From NCBI GenBank assembly GCA_018268755.1, contig JAFDVW010000017.1, positions 225,682-289,681 on the forward strand: a stretch of DNA of 64,000 nt, written 5' to 3'. The notes beneath the pieces were generated by a model. The model was not told the origin of the DNA. It searched no databases and saw only the letters and a program-made list of their open reading frames with translations. Source of the stretch: Acidobacteriota bacterium (GTDB lineage: Bacteria > Acidobacteriota > Terriglobia > Terriglobales > Acidobacteriaceae). Positions within the stretch are counted from its first letter, which is position 1, and every line of letters starts with the position of its first letter. The translations under genes were made by a program, and so were the position numbers. Positions 1-9,436 of the stretch are shown here, in pieces.

Positions 1-30
1 CATAAATCGCTGGCGATCTGCACATCAGGT

Positions 31-236
31 GAAGGTTTGTGCAGAGGGTAGGGGTTCCTCGTCGCTGTGCTCCTCGGAATGACAAAAGGGATGGGGGCAT
101 CCGGGAAGGGCACGACTTTTAGTCGTGCCGATAGAAGCCGGTATTTAGGAATGCGCGCCGGAACGGCGCAACGACCACGCAAGTCGAAAGGGCTCCTGCG
201 GAGCCCCGGGCGGGTGAGGGCATCCGCCCCTACACG
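31..236. repeat. Tandem intergenic repeat, copy 1
   Basis: This stretch is repeated almost base for base at 276-483, 245 bp further on. It carries a perfect hairpin at 109-129 with 8-bp arms (GGCACGAC/GTCGTGCC) around a TTTTA loop, and a second short hairpin around GGCTCCTGCGGAGCC near 191-205. No open frame with a ribosome site is convincing here. It looks like a dispersed intergenic repeat family. The function is unknown. Confidence 0.75.
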
Positions 237-275
237 GACCGAGAAGGCTGAGTGCCCGCGCGTCAGCGCGTTGGA

Positions 276-483
276 GAAGGTTTGTGCAGAGGGTAGGGGT
301 TCCTCGTCGCTGTGCTCCTCGGAATGACAAAAGGGATGGGGGCATCCGGGAAGGGCATGACTTTTAGTCGTGCCGATAGAAGCCGGTATTTAGGAATCCG
401 CGCCGGAACGGCGCAACCACCACGCAAACCAAAAAAGGGCTCCTGCGGAGCCCCGGGCGGATGAGGACATCCGCCCCTACACG
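276..483. repeat. Tandem intergenic repeat, copy 2
   Basis: Second copy of the 31-236 unit. The first 152 bp align without a gap, then a 2-bp length difference follows. One arm of the first hairpin carries a C-to-T change, so the stem is imperfect here, which argues against strong selection on that hairpin. From 484 to the end of the rnr gene at 574 I see only low-information sequence with a partial third echo of 'catcc...cctacacgagct'. Confidence 0.75.
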
Positions 484-573
484 AGCTGTCATGGCGGCAC
501 GATCAGGACATCCCCTACACGAGCTGACAAACGCGGATGCGAGCAGCCGCCCCACAAGTCCCCAGAAAGAATC

Positions 574-3042
574 TCAGATCCGCAGATGCCCCTTTCGTCT
601 CGGCCGGGGCTTTTTTTCTTCTTCAAATAACGCGAACTGGATTTTCTTCTCCACCGGATCGATGCGGTCGACCAGCACGCGCAGCCGCTGTCCGATGCGG
701 AAGATGCGGCGCGTGCGTTGTCCGATGATCTCGCGCGTGTTCTCGTGGTAGGTATAGCGGTCGTCGATCAGGGTGTTCAGCGGCACCAGGCCCTCCACGA
801 AAAGGTCGGTCAGCTCCACGAAGAAGCCGAACTTGGTCACGCTGGTGATGAGCCCGTCGAAGTCCTCGCCCACGCGGTTCTGCATGAACTTGACCTTCTT
901 CCACTCCATGAGTTCGCGCTCGGCCTCGTCGGCGCGGCGCTCGGACTGGCTGGACTCTTCCGCAATGTCATGCAGCTCAGCGAGCGAGATGGGTCCGCCC
1001 AGCGGCTCGGGTGGAGCGTGCTCGCGGCGTTTCGACCAGGGCGAAGCCGGGGCTTCCTCACGTGAATGCCGCTGGGGCCGTACTGGCTGCGAAGCTCCCT
1101 CCCGCAATACATCTCTCAGGATGCGGTGCACGATTAAATCGGGATAACGGCGGATGGGCGAAGTAAAGTGCGTATAGGAAGTGGCGGCCAGCGCGAAGTG
1201 CCCCATGTTCTCCTCCGAATAGCGTGCCTGCTTGAGCGAGCGCAACATCAGGTAAGAGAGGATCCGCTCCTCAGGTTTGCCGGCAATTTTTTCCGTCAGC
1301 TTCTGATACATGCGCGGCGTGATGTGGACTTCCTTGGGGACCTCAATTTCCTTGGGACGCTTGCCGGTGCCATGGCTGGCGCGGCGGTCGCCCTTGAGCT
1401 GCACCCGGTGAATGGGCAGGGAGCCCACGCCGAGCGAATAGCCGAAGGTCGCGGCCAGCACCTCGAAGTCGTACACGCGCTTGGCGTCCGGCTTCTCGTG
1501 TATGCGGTAGAGCGAAGCCATGCGCCGGTTCTCCAGATACTCGGCCACGCACTCGTTGGCCGAAAGCATGAACTCCTCGATCAGGCGATGCGCGATGTTG
1601 CGCTCCGAACGCGTAATGCTCTTCATCAATCCGAGCTCATCGAACTCAATCACCGGCTCGGGCAGGTCGAAGTCGATGGAGCCGCGCCGCTCGCGCTTGC
1701 GCCGCAGGATCACGGCCAGATCGCGCATGCGCTCGAAGCCTTCGACCAGCGGCGCATAGCGCTCACGCATGGCCTTGTCGCCTTCAAGCACGGCATTCAC
1801 CGCGGTGTAGGTCATGCGCTCAGCGGAGCGGATGACGCCTTCGTGCAACTCATAGCCCACAATCTCGCCGCGATGGTCGATCTCCATGATGCACGACATC
1901 ACCAGCCGGTCGACTTGCGGTCGCAGGCTGCAAATGTCGGTGGAAAGTTCCAGGGGCAGCATGGGCACGGCGCGGTCGGGGAAGTAGACGCTGGTGCCGC
2001 GCAGGCGCGCCTCCTGGTCGAGCGCGGAGCCCGGCGTCACATAGTGCGCCACGTCGGCGATGTGCACCTGCAGTTCGTAGTTGCCATTGGCCAGGTCGCG
2101 CACCAGCACGGCGTCGTCAAAATCGCGGGCGGTTTCGCCGTCGATGGTCACAATCGGCAGATCGCGAAAATCTTTGCGGCGGCGGACCTCCTCGGCGGAA
2201 ATGACCGCGGACTCCTCCTGCGCTTCTTCCAGCACTTCCGGCGGAAAGCGGTGCGGCAGGTGGAATTTACGGATCATGATTTCGACATCCACGCCGAAGT
2301 CATCTTCCCGGCCCAGGACTTCGATCACGCGCCCACGGGGATTTTGCGTGGCGGTCGGCCAATCGGTGATCTCGACATCGACGGCCACGCCCTCCAGATC
2401 GTCCCAAGCCTCGTGGTGGGCGGCTTCTTTGCCGATAACACGGTGGACCGATTCCTTCGGTGGGGAGGTCTTTCCTTCTCTTTCCCCCGCAGCGGCCGCC
2501 GGTTGTTCCATGCCCGGCGGAATCACAATTTCCTGGGCGACTTTCTGGTCGATGGGCGTGACGTAGTTGTGGCGGCGCCCGTAGTGGAAGGTCCCCACCA
2601 CGGTGCGATGGGCGCGGTTTACGGTGCGCACAATGCGGCCCTCGGCGCGGCCATCGGGGCGAATCGTGCCGACCTCAACCAGCACGTGGTCTCCGTGCAT
2701 GGACGAACCGATGAGCGGAGGAGGAATGAAGATGTCCCCAGCCAGGCGGGCCTTGAGCCCGGCGTTGAGGGCATGGGCATCCGGAATCACGAAGCCGAAG
2801 CCATCGCGATGCAGGCTCAGCCGTCCTACCAGCATGTTGCGTCCGGCGGCGGCCGCCGGCAGGGCGTACTGCCCGGATTCGGTGGAAACCAGCTGTCCCT
2901 CGGCCGTCATTTTCTCCAGCAGATCGCGCAGTTCCTGACGCTGCTCTCCGTGCACGCCCAGTTCGCGCACCAGCTGCTTATAACCGGCAGCGCGTTTGGG
3001 CTGGCGTTCGAGTTTTTTGAGGATGGCAGATGGGGAGAGCAT
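574..3042 (-). CDS. rnr: Ribonuclease R (RNB-family 3'-5' exoribonuclease)
   Basis: The 822-residue product has the full RNase R/VacB layout. A winged-helix N-terminus (about 1-65) is followed by cold-shock-type RNA-binding domains and then the RNB catalytic domain. The metal-binding motif DGETARDFDDAV lies near residue 300. An S1 domain near 735-805 precedes a basic tail. Family members processively degrade structured RNA and take part in mRNA and rRNA turnover in the cytoplasm. A proline/arginine-rich insertion between the RNB and S1 regions (around residues 655-690) looks lineage specific. The gene is last in a minus-strand run, 17 bp after a DinB gene, so co-transcription is likely. No strong Shine-Dalgarno is visible before the ATG at 3042, which fits translational coupling. 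Confidence 0.95.
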   Translation of the reverse strand: MLSPSAILKKLERQPKRAAGYKQLVRELGVHGEQRQELRDLLEKMTAEGQLVSTESGQYALPAAAAGRNMLVGRLSLHRDGFGFVIPDAHALNAGLKARLAGDIFIPPPLIGSSMHGDHVLVEVGTIRPDGRAEGRIVRTVNRAHRTVVGTFHYGRRHNYVTPIDQKVAQEIVIPPGMEQPAAAAGEREGKTSPPKESVHRVIGKEAAHHEAWDDLEGVAVDVEITDWPTATQNPRGRVIEVLGREDDFGVDVEIMIRKFHLPHRFPPEVLEEAQEESAVISAEEVRRRKDFRDLPIVTIDGETARDFDDAVLVRDLANGNYELQVHIADVAHYVTPGSALDQEARLRGTSVYFPDRAVPMLPLELSTDICSLRPQVDRLVMSCIMEIDHRGEIVGYELHEGVIRSAERMTYTAVNAVLEGDKAMRERYAPLVEGFERMRDLAVILRRKRERRGSIDFDLPEPVIEFDELGLMKSITRSERNIAHRLIEEFMLSANECVAEYLENRRMASLYRIHEKPDAKRVYDFEVLAATFGYSLGVGSLPIHRVQLKGDRRASHGTGKRPKEIEVPKEVHITPRMYQKLTEKIAGKPEERILSYLMLRSLKQARYSEENMGHFALAATSYTHFTSPIRRYPDLIVHRILRDVLREGASQPVRPQRHSREEAPASPWSKRREHAPPEPLGGPISLAELHDIAEESSQSERRADEAERELMEWKKVKFMQNRVGEDFDGLITSVTKFGFFVELTDLFVEGLVPLNTLIDDRYTYHENTREIIGQRTRRIFRIGQRLRVLVDRIDPVEKKIQFALFEEEKKPRPRRKGHLRI

Positions 3043-3059
3043 AGGGAAGGCCGGAGGGC

Positions 3060-3560
3060 TTACCAGCTATCTCCTCCACCGCGCGGAGGCCACAATCCGA
3101 ACATGCGGCGCAGCATGGCGATCTGCCCGGTGTGGTAGCTGTTGTGCGCGGCCATTTGCCACAGCACGGCGGAGAGCGTCGACGCGTTCTCCTTGTCGAT
3201 CCCATGCATAGGCTCGACTTCCCGGGCCAACTCTTCGGGAGAAGACTGTGCCATTGTCTGATATTGCGAGATCAGCGCCTGCAGGCGGTCGACACCCGCG
3301 CGCCACTCCACATCGCTTGGTGCGGAATGTGCTGGCCAGCTCTCTGCCGCATGTTCGGGATACACAGGGCGCAGGCCCTGCGTGCGCCGCATTTCGTAGT
3401 CCATCCAGTAATTCATGTGGAAGACCAGCGCCCAGATGGAGTGGGGGAATCCCGCGGCCTGGCGGCCGGCGATTTCTGCCGGAAGGTCCTCCACGCAGGC
3501 GATGGGGCTGGCGTGGGCGCCGCGGCCCTGCAGCAGTTCAATGAGCGCGCGTTGCGACAT
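3060..3560 (-). CDS. DinB/YfiT-family putative metal-dependent protein (first of pair)
   Basis: A 166-residue protein with the DinB four-helix-bundle pattern. It has an HMNYWMDYE-type helix near residue 48 and a late H-NSYHTGQIAML segment near residue 138, which together supply the His residues that normally bind a divalent metal. DinB-like proteins include thiol-dependent transferases and many members of unknown substrate. The C-terminal HxxxYHTGQI signature is clear here. It is sandwiched between a second DinB gene (3 bp upstream) and rnr. The exact reaction cannot be told from sequence. Confidence 0.85.
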   Translation of the reverse strand: MSQRALIELLQGRGAHASPIACVEDLPAEIAGRQAAGFPHSIWALVFHMNYWMDYEMRRTQGLRPVYPEHAAESWPAHSAPSDVEWRAGVDRLQALISQYQTMAQSSPEELAREVEPMHGIDKENASTLSAVLWQMAAHNSYHTGQIAMLRRMFGLWPPRGGGDSW

Positions 3561-3563
3561 GAG

Positions 3564-4118
3564 CTATAAGGTGGCGAAATACTTTTCTTGCAGAATGCGC
3601 CGGTGGTACAACTCGTGCCCGGCGCTGACGTACGCCAGGGCCCGCACCGTCACCTCATTCTTATTGGCCACGCCCCGCCGCGTCCAGGCTTCGGCATCCA
3701 GCTCGCGGAAGAGGGAGACACTGGCCCGGCGCACGGCGATGAAGTCCTCAATCAGATTGGCCAGCGGCCTCCGCGTGAACGGGCCATTGCGCACATAATC
3801 GTCCTGCTCAAATCCTTCCATGGGGGTGGCGTCGCCGCGGGCAATGCGCAGGGCGCGGTAGGCGAACACCCGCTCCGCATCGCAAATGTGTCCCAGCACT
3901 TCCTTCACCGACCACTTGCCGGGAGCATAACGCAGGTCGCCGTCTTTTTCCTCACGGCCGGAGAGCAGCAGCACCATGTCGCGGCGCTGTTGGTCAAGCA
4001 CGCCCAGAATGTCCGGGCTGGTAATCAGGGAAATATAACGGCCATAGTAGGGGGCGAACTCGCCCTCCTGGGGCACTCCGACGTTGGTGATCGTAGTAGC
4101 GGTATCAGGACAGGTCAT
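3564..4118 (-). CDS. DinB-family protein (second of pair)
   Basis: A 184-residue protein starting with MTCPDTATT. The start at 4118 is preferred to the upstream ATG at 4163 because the extra residues look unlike the family. It contains the DinB_2-type pattern GKWSVKEVLGHICDAERVFAYRALRIARGD (cited in part: HICDAERVFAYR near residue 80) and a C-terminal AGHELYHRRIL segment carrying the expected His pair. It heads the apparent operon with the next DinB gene and rnr. Tandem divergent DinB genes suggest different small-molecule substrates; this is inference. Confidence 0.85.
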   Translation of the reverse strand: MTCPDTATTITNVGVPQEGEFAPYYGRYISLITSPDILGVLDQQRRDMVLLLSGREEKDGDLRYAPGKWSVKEVLGHICDAERVFAYRALRIARGDATPMEGFEQDDYVRNGPFTRRPLANLIEDFIAVRRASVSLFRELDAEAWTRRGVANKNEVTVRALAYVSAGHELYHRRILQEKYFATL

Positions 4119-4397
4119 AAGGGGCTGATCACTCCCAAGGAAAATTCCAAGAGGTATAGGCATGATACTCCGAGATGGGAATTGCGTCCCAAAGTGGAAG
4201 AATTACATCCTCCAAACGGACGGCGACCCTCTTGGTGGGAGCGGGCGGGCGAGCGGTGGGGGATCGCCATCCCCATGAAATGGTTGATGAAAAACAGAAT
4301 TTCCACAGCGCGATTTCCATTTCGCGGAGTACAATTCCGTTTGGTCAACAAAATGCGGGTTTGACCGCCATCCAACTAGGAAAGGACTCTTCGCGAC

Positions 4398-4913
4398 ATG
4401 TGGAAGCCCACCAATCAGCCTACCTCCCCTTCTCGGCCAGGTGAACCCGAACGTCCCACACCGGCGGCGCCCAGCGTATCGGCCCCCGAACCCGTAGCGG
4501 CGGCCCCGCGGCCGGTTTCCGCCAGTTCCGCCGACCAGGCCACCATCGGAAAATCGCTGGTGATCAAGGGCGAGGTGACCGGATCAGAATCGCTTTATAT
4601 CGACGGACGAGTCGAAGGCTCCATCAATCTTGCCGGGAACCGCGTGACCGTGGGCCGCAATGGCGTGGTGGCCGCCAACATCAATGCCCGTGAAATCGTG
4701 GTGCTGGGCAAGGTGCGGGGCAACCTGACGGCCAGCGACCGCGTGGATATTCGCAGTGATGGCTCGCTCACCGGCGACGTCGTGGCGGCGCGCATCTCGA
4801 TTGAAGACGGCGCCTACTTCAAGGGCGGCATCGATATTCGCAAGGCCGGACAAAAAGGTGGCGAGGACGCCAAAGCGGCGGCCAGCTCGGAAACCACCAC
4901 CGCCCGCGCATAA
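4398..4913 (+). CDS. Bactofilin (polymer-forming cytoskeletal protein)
   Basis: A 171-residue protein. A proline/serine-rich disordered N-terminus (1-50) is followed by the bactofilin beta-helix from about residue 52 (IGKSLVIKGEVTGSESLYID) to 150, with a disordered alanine-rich tail. Bactofilins self-assemble into filaments that scaffold cell-wall enzymes or position envelope proteins. Repeating GxV/GxL rungs such as 'VEGSINL', 'VRGNLTA' and 'LTGDVVA' are visible. The gene stands alone on the plus strand with its own terminator. An AGGAAAGGA ribosome site precedes the ATG. Upstream, a TACAAT box at 4330-4335 and a small inverted repeat CGCGA/TCGCG at 4309-4326 may be control elements. Confidence 0.93.
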   Translation: MWKPTNQPTSPSRPGEPERPTPAAPSVSAPEPVAAAPRPVSASSADQATIGKSLVIKGEVTGSESLYIDGRVEGSINLAGNRVTVGRNGVVAANINAREIVVLGKVRGNLTASDRVDIRSDGSLTGDVVAARISIEDGAYFKGGIDIRKAGQKGGEDAKAAASSETTTARA

Positions 4914-4928
4914 TCTTTTCGGATCGAA

Positions 4929-4962
4929 ACGGGCGCTGCTTTGGCAGCGCCCGTTTTTTTTT
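4929..4962 (+). terminator. Rho-independent terminator of the bactofilin gene
   Basis: A perfect 11-bp stem (ACGGGCGCTGC/GCAGCGCCCGT) with a TTTG loop is followed directly by a run of nine T residues. It begins 16 bp after the bactofilin stop codon. Confidence 0.93.
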
Positions 4963-4965
4963 GCC

Positions 4966-5045
4966 TGTCATTCTGAGCGAAGTTGCCTGAATCCGTACAA
5001 GCCGGTTGTCATTCTGAGCGAAGTGGCCGTTCGCTTGCGAACGGC
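4966..5045. repeat. Intergenic repeat with duplicated TGTCATTCTGAGCGAAGT and hairpin
   Basis: The 18-mer TGTCATTCTGAGCGAAGT occurs at 4966-4983 and again at 5007-5024. The second copy is followed by a perfect 9-bp hairpin (GCCGTTCGC/GCGAACGGC, 5026-5045). Extragenic repeats of this wording are familiar from acidobacterial genomes. Here the element lies between the convergent bactofilin and murJ genes. No coding role is supported. Confidence 0.7.
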
Positions 5046-5140
5046 AACACAGTCGAAGAATCCCTGCCGCAGGCAAAAATATCGGAGGAGGGATGCTTTT
5101 CGACGAGCGGAAGCTGCGCCGCACTCAGCGATGACAAAAC

Positions 5141-6748
5141 TTACCCTGCCTTCTTCCGCCGCAAATCCTGAGGTAACTGCGAACGCAGGACCCATAATCC
5201 TGCCGCCACGGCCGCGGCCCAGGTCAAAGTCCCCAAGCCCAGGGCCTTTAGGTCCGCCATACGGCTGTCCCCGGTCATTACGCTGTGGGTGACGCAATAA
5301 CTCAATCCTCCCGCGATCACTGCAGTCAGCAGGGCTTTGCCCACCTCCTTCCAGGGCAAATGGAAGGTGTGCACCAGCTTGCGCTGGTGCAGCAGGATCG
5401 CCAGCCCCAGCGCATTGGCGGCGATGCCGATATCGGAGGCAATGGTCAGCCCCACGGTCGAAAACATGCGATGCAGCGTGGCATACACCGGCAGCGACGC
5501 CAGGGTGATGGCGGTGGTGGCAATCATCGGGGTCCAGGTGTTGCCGGCGGCGTAGAAAGCGCGCGCATACAGGCCCTGTGCTGACCATAAGGCCAGGGAA
5601 AGCGAAAACCAGAAGAAATATGCGGAGGTATGCAGCGAGTCGCCCCAGGAGAAGTGTCCGCGGCGGTAGACCAAATCGACCAGCGGCAGCGCCATGGCCA
5701 TCATGCCGCCGGTGATCAGCAGCGAGGCCGCCAGAATGCGATACACCGCCCCATTCACGATGTCGGTAAATTCCTGCCAGCGTTTTTCGCCATAAAGCTT
5801 GGCAAAAAACGGCAGGGATGCCTGCCCGGTGGCTTGCCCCAGTACGGCGATGGGCACGGCAAACAGCCGCTTGGCATAATTCAGGCGGGTGATGTCTCCC
5901 ACCTCTCCCGAGGCAAAGTAGCGTAGGATCCAGTCGTCCGCCGTCACCAGGGAAACTCCCAGCATCAGCGGGATGGTCAGGCGCACCCACTGCCGGAAAG
6001 CCGGATTCTTGATGTCGAAGGAAATGCGGAATCCCGTCCCCAGCCGGGCTGCGCCGAGCAGGTTGACCAGGAAGGGACCGATAAAAATTCCTGCCAGCGC
6101 TCCATAGGCCAGAGAAGCCACCCCCAGCCGTTTGGCGCCCAGCACCCCGCCCAGAATAATGAAGACGTTGTAGAGCAGGGGCCCGAGCGCGGGAAACAGA
6201 AACAGCCGCCGCGAGAGCAGCACTGCGGAAATCACACCCCCGGCGTAAAAGAAGATTTGCGCCGGCAACAGGATGCGCGTGAGGTAGATGCAGAGCTCCT
6301 GCTGCTGCTCGGTGAATCCCTTAAACAGGTGCCGGGAAATCTGCGGAGTGAAAATCTCGGTCACGATGACGCCCAGGAGCAGCACCGTGGTCATGACGGT
6401 CAGGATGATGGAGAAAGTTTTCTGGGCTTCTTCCTCCTTGCCCTCGGCAAGAAATCGCGTGTAGATGGAAATAAAGGTGATCGAGGCGGTGCCGCCGGCC
6501 AGGATGTAATTCAGCCAATCCGGGATAGTGAAGCCTGCGACGTAAGCGTCGGTCGCCGGACCCGCGCCGAAGGCCCAGGCGATGTACGCTTCGCGCACAT
6601 AGCCGATGATGCGCGAGAGCATCACCGTGCTCATCAGCAGCAAGGTGGCGGAGAAAGCCGAGTGTTCGTGCGAGGGGCGGAGCAGGCGTCCCACGCGGGA
6701 AAGAAAGGATCTGGGCGGGCGCGCCGGGGTCTCCGCAGAATTCGTCAT
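5141..6748 (-). CDS. murJ: Lipid II flippase MurJ (MviN)
   Basis: A 535-residue multi-spanning membrane protein of the MOP superfamily with about 14 predicted hydrophobic segments. Recognisable family motifs are the early SRIIGYVREAYIAWAFGAG (near 44-62) and the AFGAGPATDAYVAGF stretch. In the second half, LPFFAKLYGEKRW and LVYRRGHFSWGDS are typical. MurJ moves lipid II across the inner membrane for peptidoglycan synthesis. Length and motif order match the family throughout, so the gene is intact. It is transcribed toward the bactofilin gene, a protein class often tied to cell-wall growth. No operon partner is evident. Confidence 0.95.
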   Translation of the reverse strand: MTNSAETPARPPRSFLSRVGRLLRPSHEHSAFSATLLLMSTVMLSRIIGYVREAYIAWAFGAGPATDAYVAGFTIPDWLNYILAGGTASITFISIYTRFLAEGKEEEAQKTFSIILTVMTTVLLLGVIVTEIFTPQISRHLFKGFTEQQQELCIYLTRILLPAQIFFYAGGVISAVLLSRRLFLFPALGPLLYNVFIILGGVLGAKRLGVASLAYGALAGIFIGPFLVNLLGAARLGTGFRISFDIKNPAFRQWVRLTIPLMLGVSLVTADDWILRYFASGEVGDITRLNYAKRLFAVPIAVLGQATGQASLPFFAKLYGEKRWQEFTDIVNGAVYRILAASLLITGGMMAMALPLVDLVYRRGHFSWGDSLHTSAYFFWFSLSLALWSAQGLYARAFYAAGNTWTPMIATTAITLASLPVYATLHRMFSTVGLTIASDIGIAANALGLAILLHQRKLVHTFHLPWKEVGKALLTAVIAGGLSYCVTHSVMTGDSRMADLKALGLGTLTWAAAVAAGLWVLRSQLPQDLRRKKAG

Positions 6749-6811
6749 GCAAGGCCGATTCTACACGCAAGCTTTGCGCGCCTGCGTGCGCTCTGTGGTT
6801 CCTTCGCGCGC

Positions 6812-9355
6812 TTACTTTTCCCTCTGGACGTACACGCCGCGAGCGTATTCCAGCAGCTTGAGCACGTTGTCTTTTTCCGCCTCGCTGTTCCAGGCCGCGT
6901 TGCTCTTGGCGGCCTCGGTCATGCGGTCAATCCAGGCGATAAAGTAGGCCGCGTCTTCCGGCGACGACACTCGCGATCCCGCCACCTTGACATAGATGGG
7001 ACTGGTTGTCGCATAGGGATAAAGATCAAGAATGGGATACTCCGATTGGTCGCTGTAAGCCCGCAGTACGCACCATCCGCTGCGCGAAAGGGAAATGGTG
7101 TCTTCCCCATCGGCGCTTTGCCGGCCGGGATCGAGTTTCAGCTCGCTCACCACCTGGCCATTGCAGACCACCTGCAGGTGCTCGACCGGCACCATCGAGC
7201 GCAGCCAGGCGGAAACCTTCACCTTGTTTTCCCCCGGGGGCAGGGATAGTTCGTCGCCGATCTGGCTGCCGCCCAGGGTAAAGCCGAGCAGAGGTCCATT
7301 GCTGGCGAAAGTGCGGCCCGCCTTCAGTCCGGAGAGCCAGGGTTGAATGCTCAGCGGCCCGGGCGGGACATTCACGTACACGCGGTTCAATCCCACCGGC
7401 CCGCGCAGGGAAGCGTAATTGGTCATGGCGTCGGTGCCGCCTGCGGTCGGCAAATGGAACCCCAGGTTCAGCAGCTTGTACCAGACCTCGGCCGTGGACT
7501 TGTGGTCGGCGAAACCCACGACTTCGATGTAGTCCACCTTGCCGAGCGCGAGATCGACCGGCAATTCGTGGTTCAAAGAAGAATCTTTTGCCGGGTCGGG
7601 CACCGATTCATACGGGTGCACATAGCCAACCAACGCTTTCTGCTCATGCGCCATGTCGGCGACGGCGGCGTTGGTGGGGAATAGGCTCGCCGCCGCGGTG
7701 TTGGGATAACCCACATATCCCGGAAGCAGGAAGTGGTCGGTGAGGTTCAGCAGGCCGAGATGTCCCCAATAACTGGTGTGATATTCCTGCCCAAACAAAA
7801 GGAGAGTGTTTGCGGTCGAGGCCGGATTGGGCTTGGTGGTGAAATAAGAGATGTCAGGCACGCGCTGCTCTTTATTCACGATCAGCGCTTCGATCACCGG
7901 TAGGTCCTCCGCTTCGGCCTGCGCTATCAGGGTTGCTGGCGTCGCCCGGTAGGCGCCGGTGTAGTTCATATGCACGTGCACATCGCCGCTCACCCAATGC
8001 GCCGCTTCCCGTGGAAGATTCAGCGGCCGCAGGGGGACTGTCACGGACACGGATTGATCCGCCGCCACCTGTACGGTCTTCTTCTCAAAGCCGTACTTGA
8101 AACCCTTCATGACTTCCAGCGTGACCTGGCCGGCCGGCACGGTGATTTCCGCTACGCCCGCGGTATGAAAGTAGTGCGGCTCGAAGGCGCGCTCGGAGCG
8201 TACAAAGCTGTCATCGGCGTGCATCCAGGCGTTGTCAGGAGCATAGGCCCGGCCATCTTCCCCGGTAAGGAAGACGCGGGCTGCCGTGGGATGCCCGGCA
8301 CCATCTACCACCTTCAGGGTGATGCGTCCCATAGGCTTAAGATAATGGCGTTGCTTGGCCACTAGTTCGGTCTGTTTTCCCCCCAGTACCTCCTGCACCC
8401 AGAGCGAGGTATTCCCGCCACGGTTCGAGATGAAGGCAATATGTTTGCCGTCGGGCGACCAGCGGGGATCGGTATTGTCGAACTCGCCATAGGAAATCGG
8501 AAAGACGTCTCCCCCCTGCGCCGGCATGACCCAGAGTTGGTGCCACTGCCGTCCTTGGTACGAGGCGTACACGATGCGTTTGCCGTCAGGAGCGAATTCC
8601 GGCCGCGCCCGCCACGTGGTTTCTTCGTAGTGGATCTCGCGCGCTTCCGCGCCCGGCTCGGCCTTCATGCGCCAGAAGCCGCCGGTCCCGTGAATATGGC
8701 CGCGGTTGGAAACAAAAAGAATTTCGCTGCCGTCCCGCGACCACGCCGGGCTGATCTCGTGGTCATAGGCGCTGTAGTAATAGCGCGGCAGGGAACTGCG
8801 ATTTTCTCCCGTCAGGCGCTCGACGTTCTTCAACTCTCCATTGCTGAACTTGGCGGTAAAAATGTGGAAGCGCCCTTTGAATAGGGTGGAGACAAAGGCG
8901 ACCTTCTGCCCGTCCGGTGAGAAGCGGGGTTCGACATTCACCGCGCCGCCGAAGGTCAGCTGCCGGGTGCTTTTCGTTTGCCTGTCGTAGACCCACAGCT
9001 CCACCGCGTCTTTTAAGTACGACGCATAGATCACCCAGCGCCCGTCGGGCGAGCAATCCGGCTGATAGTCGTAGCCGGCCCCAGCCGTCAGTTGCTGCGC
9101 TTCCGTCGTATCGAGGTTCTGCTGCCACAGCGACCCCGCCATGGAGAACACCAGCGAGCGAGAATCCGGCATCCATGCCGCCGCGCTCGGTCCGGTCGTA
9201 ACCTGCGGCAGATACATCTCCCGGTAGTAATACGAGTGCGGATGGTTGATTTGCTTGAGCACGGGATCACGCTGGGCGAGCACGGGCAGCGCTGTGAATA
9301 GAGCAAGCAGAAAGCAGACCAAGCGTGGATCAGGACGCAAAATATGACGGGACAA
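6812..9355 (-). CDS. Secreted TolB-propeller/PHP-fold CehA-McbA-type metallohydrolase
   Basis: An 847-residue protein with a signal peptide (cleavage after a VLAQ near residue 27). Residues 50-340 form a TolB/WD40-like PD40 propeller with repeats such as PDCSPDGRWVIYAS, EPRFSPDGQKVAF and PRWSPDGKHIAFIS. After a small Ig/carboxypeptidase-like domain comes a PHP-type metal-binding region. Its ligand candidates are SGDVHVHMN (near 463), GQEYHTSYWGH, GYVHPYE and GGTDAM. CehA/McbA members hydrolyse carbamate or ester substrates, but the propeller fusion is common in Acidobacteria and its substrate is unknown. It is likely periplasmic or exported. It stands between murJ and the toxin-antitoxin pair. 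Confidence 0.87.
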   Translation of the reverse strand: MSRHILRPDPRLVCFLLALFTALPVLAQRDPVLKQINHPHSYYYREMYLPQVTTGPSAAAWMPDSRSLVFSMAGSLWQQNLDTTEAQQLTAGAGYDYQPDCSPDGRWVIYASYLKDAVELWVYDRQTKSTRQLTFGGAVNVEPRFSPDGQKVAFVSTLFKGRFHIFTAKFSNGELKNVERLTGENRSSLPRYYYSAYDHEISPAWSRDGSEILFVSNRGHIHGTGGFWRMKAEPGAEAREIHYEETTWRARPEFAPDGKRIVYASYQGRQWHQLWVMPAQGGDVFPISYGEFDNTDPRWSPDGKHIAFISNRGGNTSLWVQEVLGGKQTELVAKQRHYLKPMGRITLKVVDGAGHPTAARVFLTGEDGRAYAPDNAWMHADDSFVRSERAFEPHYFHTAGVAEITVPAGQVTLEVMKGFKYGFEKKTVQVAADQSVSVTVPLRPLNLPREAAHWVSGDVHVHMNYTGAYRATPATLIAQAEAEDLPVIEALIVNKEQRVPDISYFTTKPNPASTANTLLLFGQEYHTSYWGHLGLLNLTDHFLLPGYVGYPNTAAASLFPTNAAVADMAHEQKALVGYVHPYESVPDPAKDSSLNHELPVDLALGKVDYIEVVGFADHKSTAEVWYKLLNLGFHLPTAGGTDAMTNYASLRGPVGLNRVYVNVPPGPLSIQPWLSGLKAGRTFASNGPLLGFTLGGSQIGDELSLPPGENKVKVSAWLRSMVPVEHLQVVCNGQVVSELKLDPGRQSADGEDTISLSRSGWCVLRAYSDQSEYPILDLYPYATTSPIYVKVAGSRVSSPEDAAYFIAWIDRMTEAAKSNAAWNSEAEKDNVLKLLEYARGVYVQREK

Positions 9356-9436
9356 AGGACCTCCGGAGGCAACGCCGGGATTATAGCGGAGGAGACGAGG
9401 GAGTGTTTAGCTAGATCGGCAGCCTAAGTTGTCCCG

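Noticed and set aside
1168..3138. 656-residue open frame antisense to rnr
   Set aside because: A high-GC shadow frame. It has no family motifs, while the opposite strand encodes a complete RNase R.
4968..5990. Second long frame overlapping the murJ 3' half, suggesting a frameshift
   Set aside because: The MurJ frame runs uninterrupted for 535 residues with all motifs, so no frameshift is needed.
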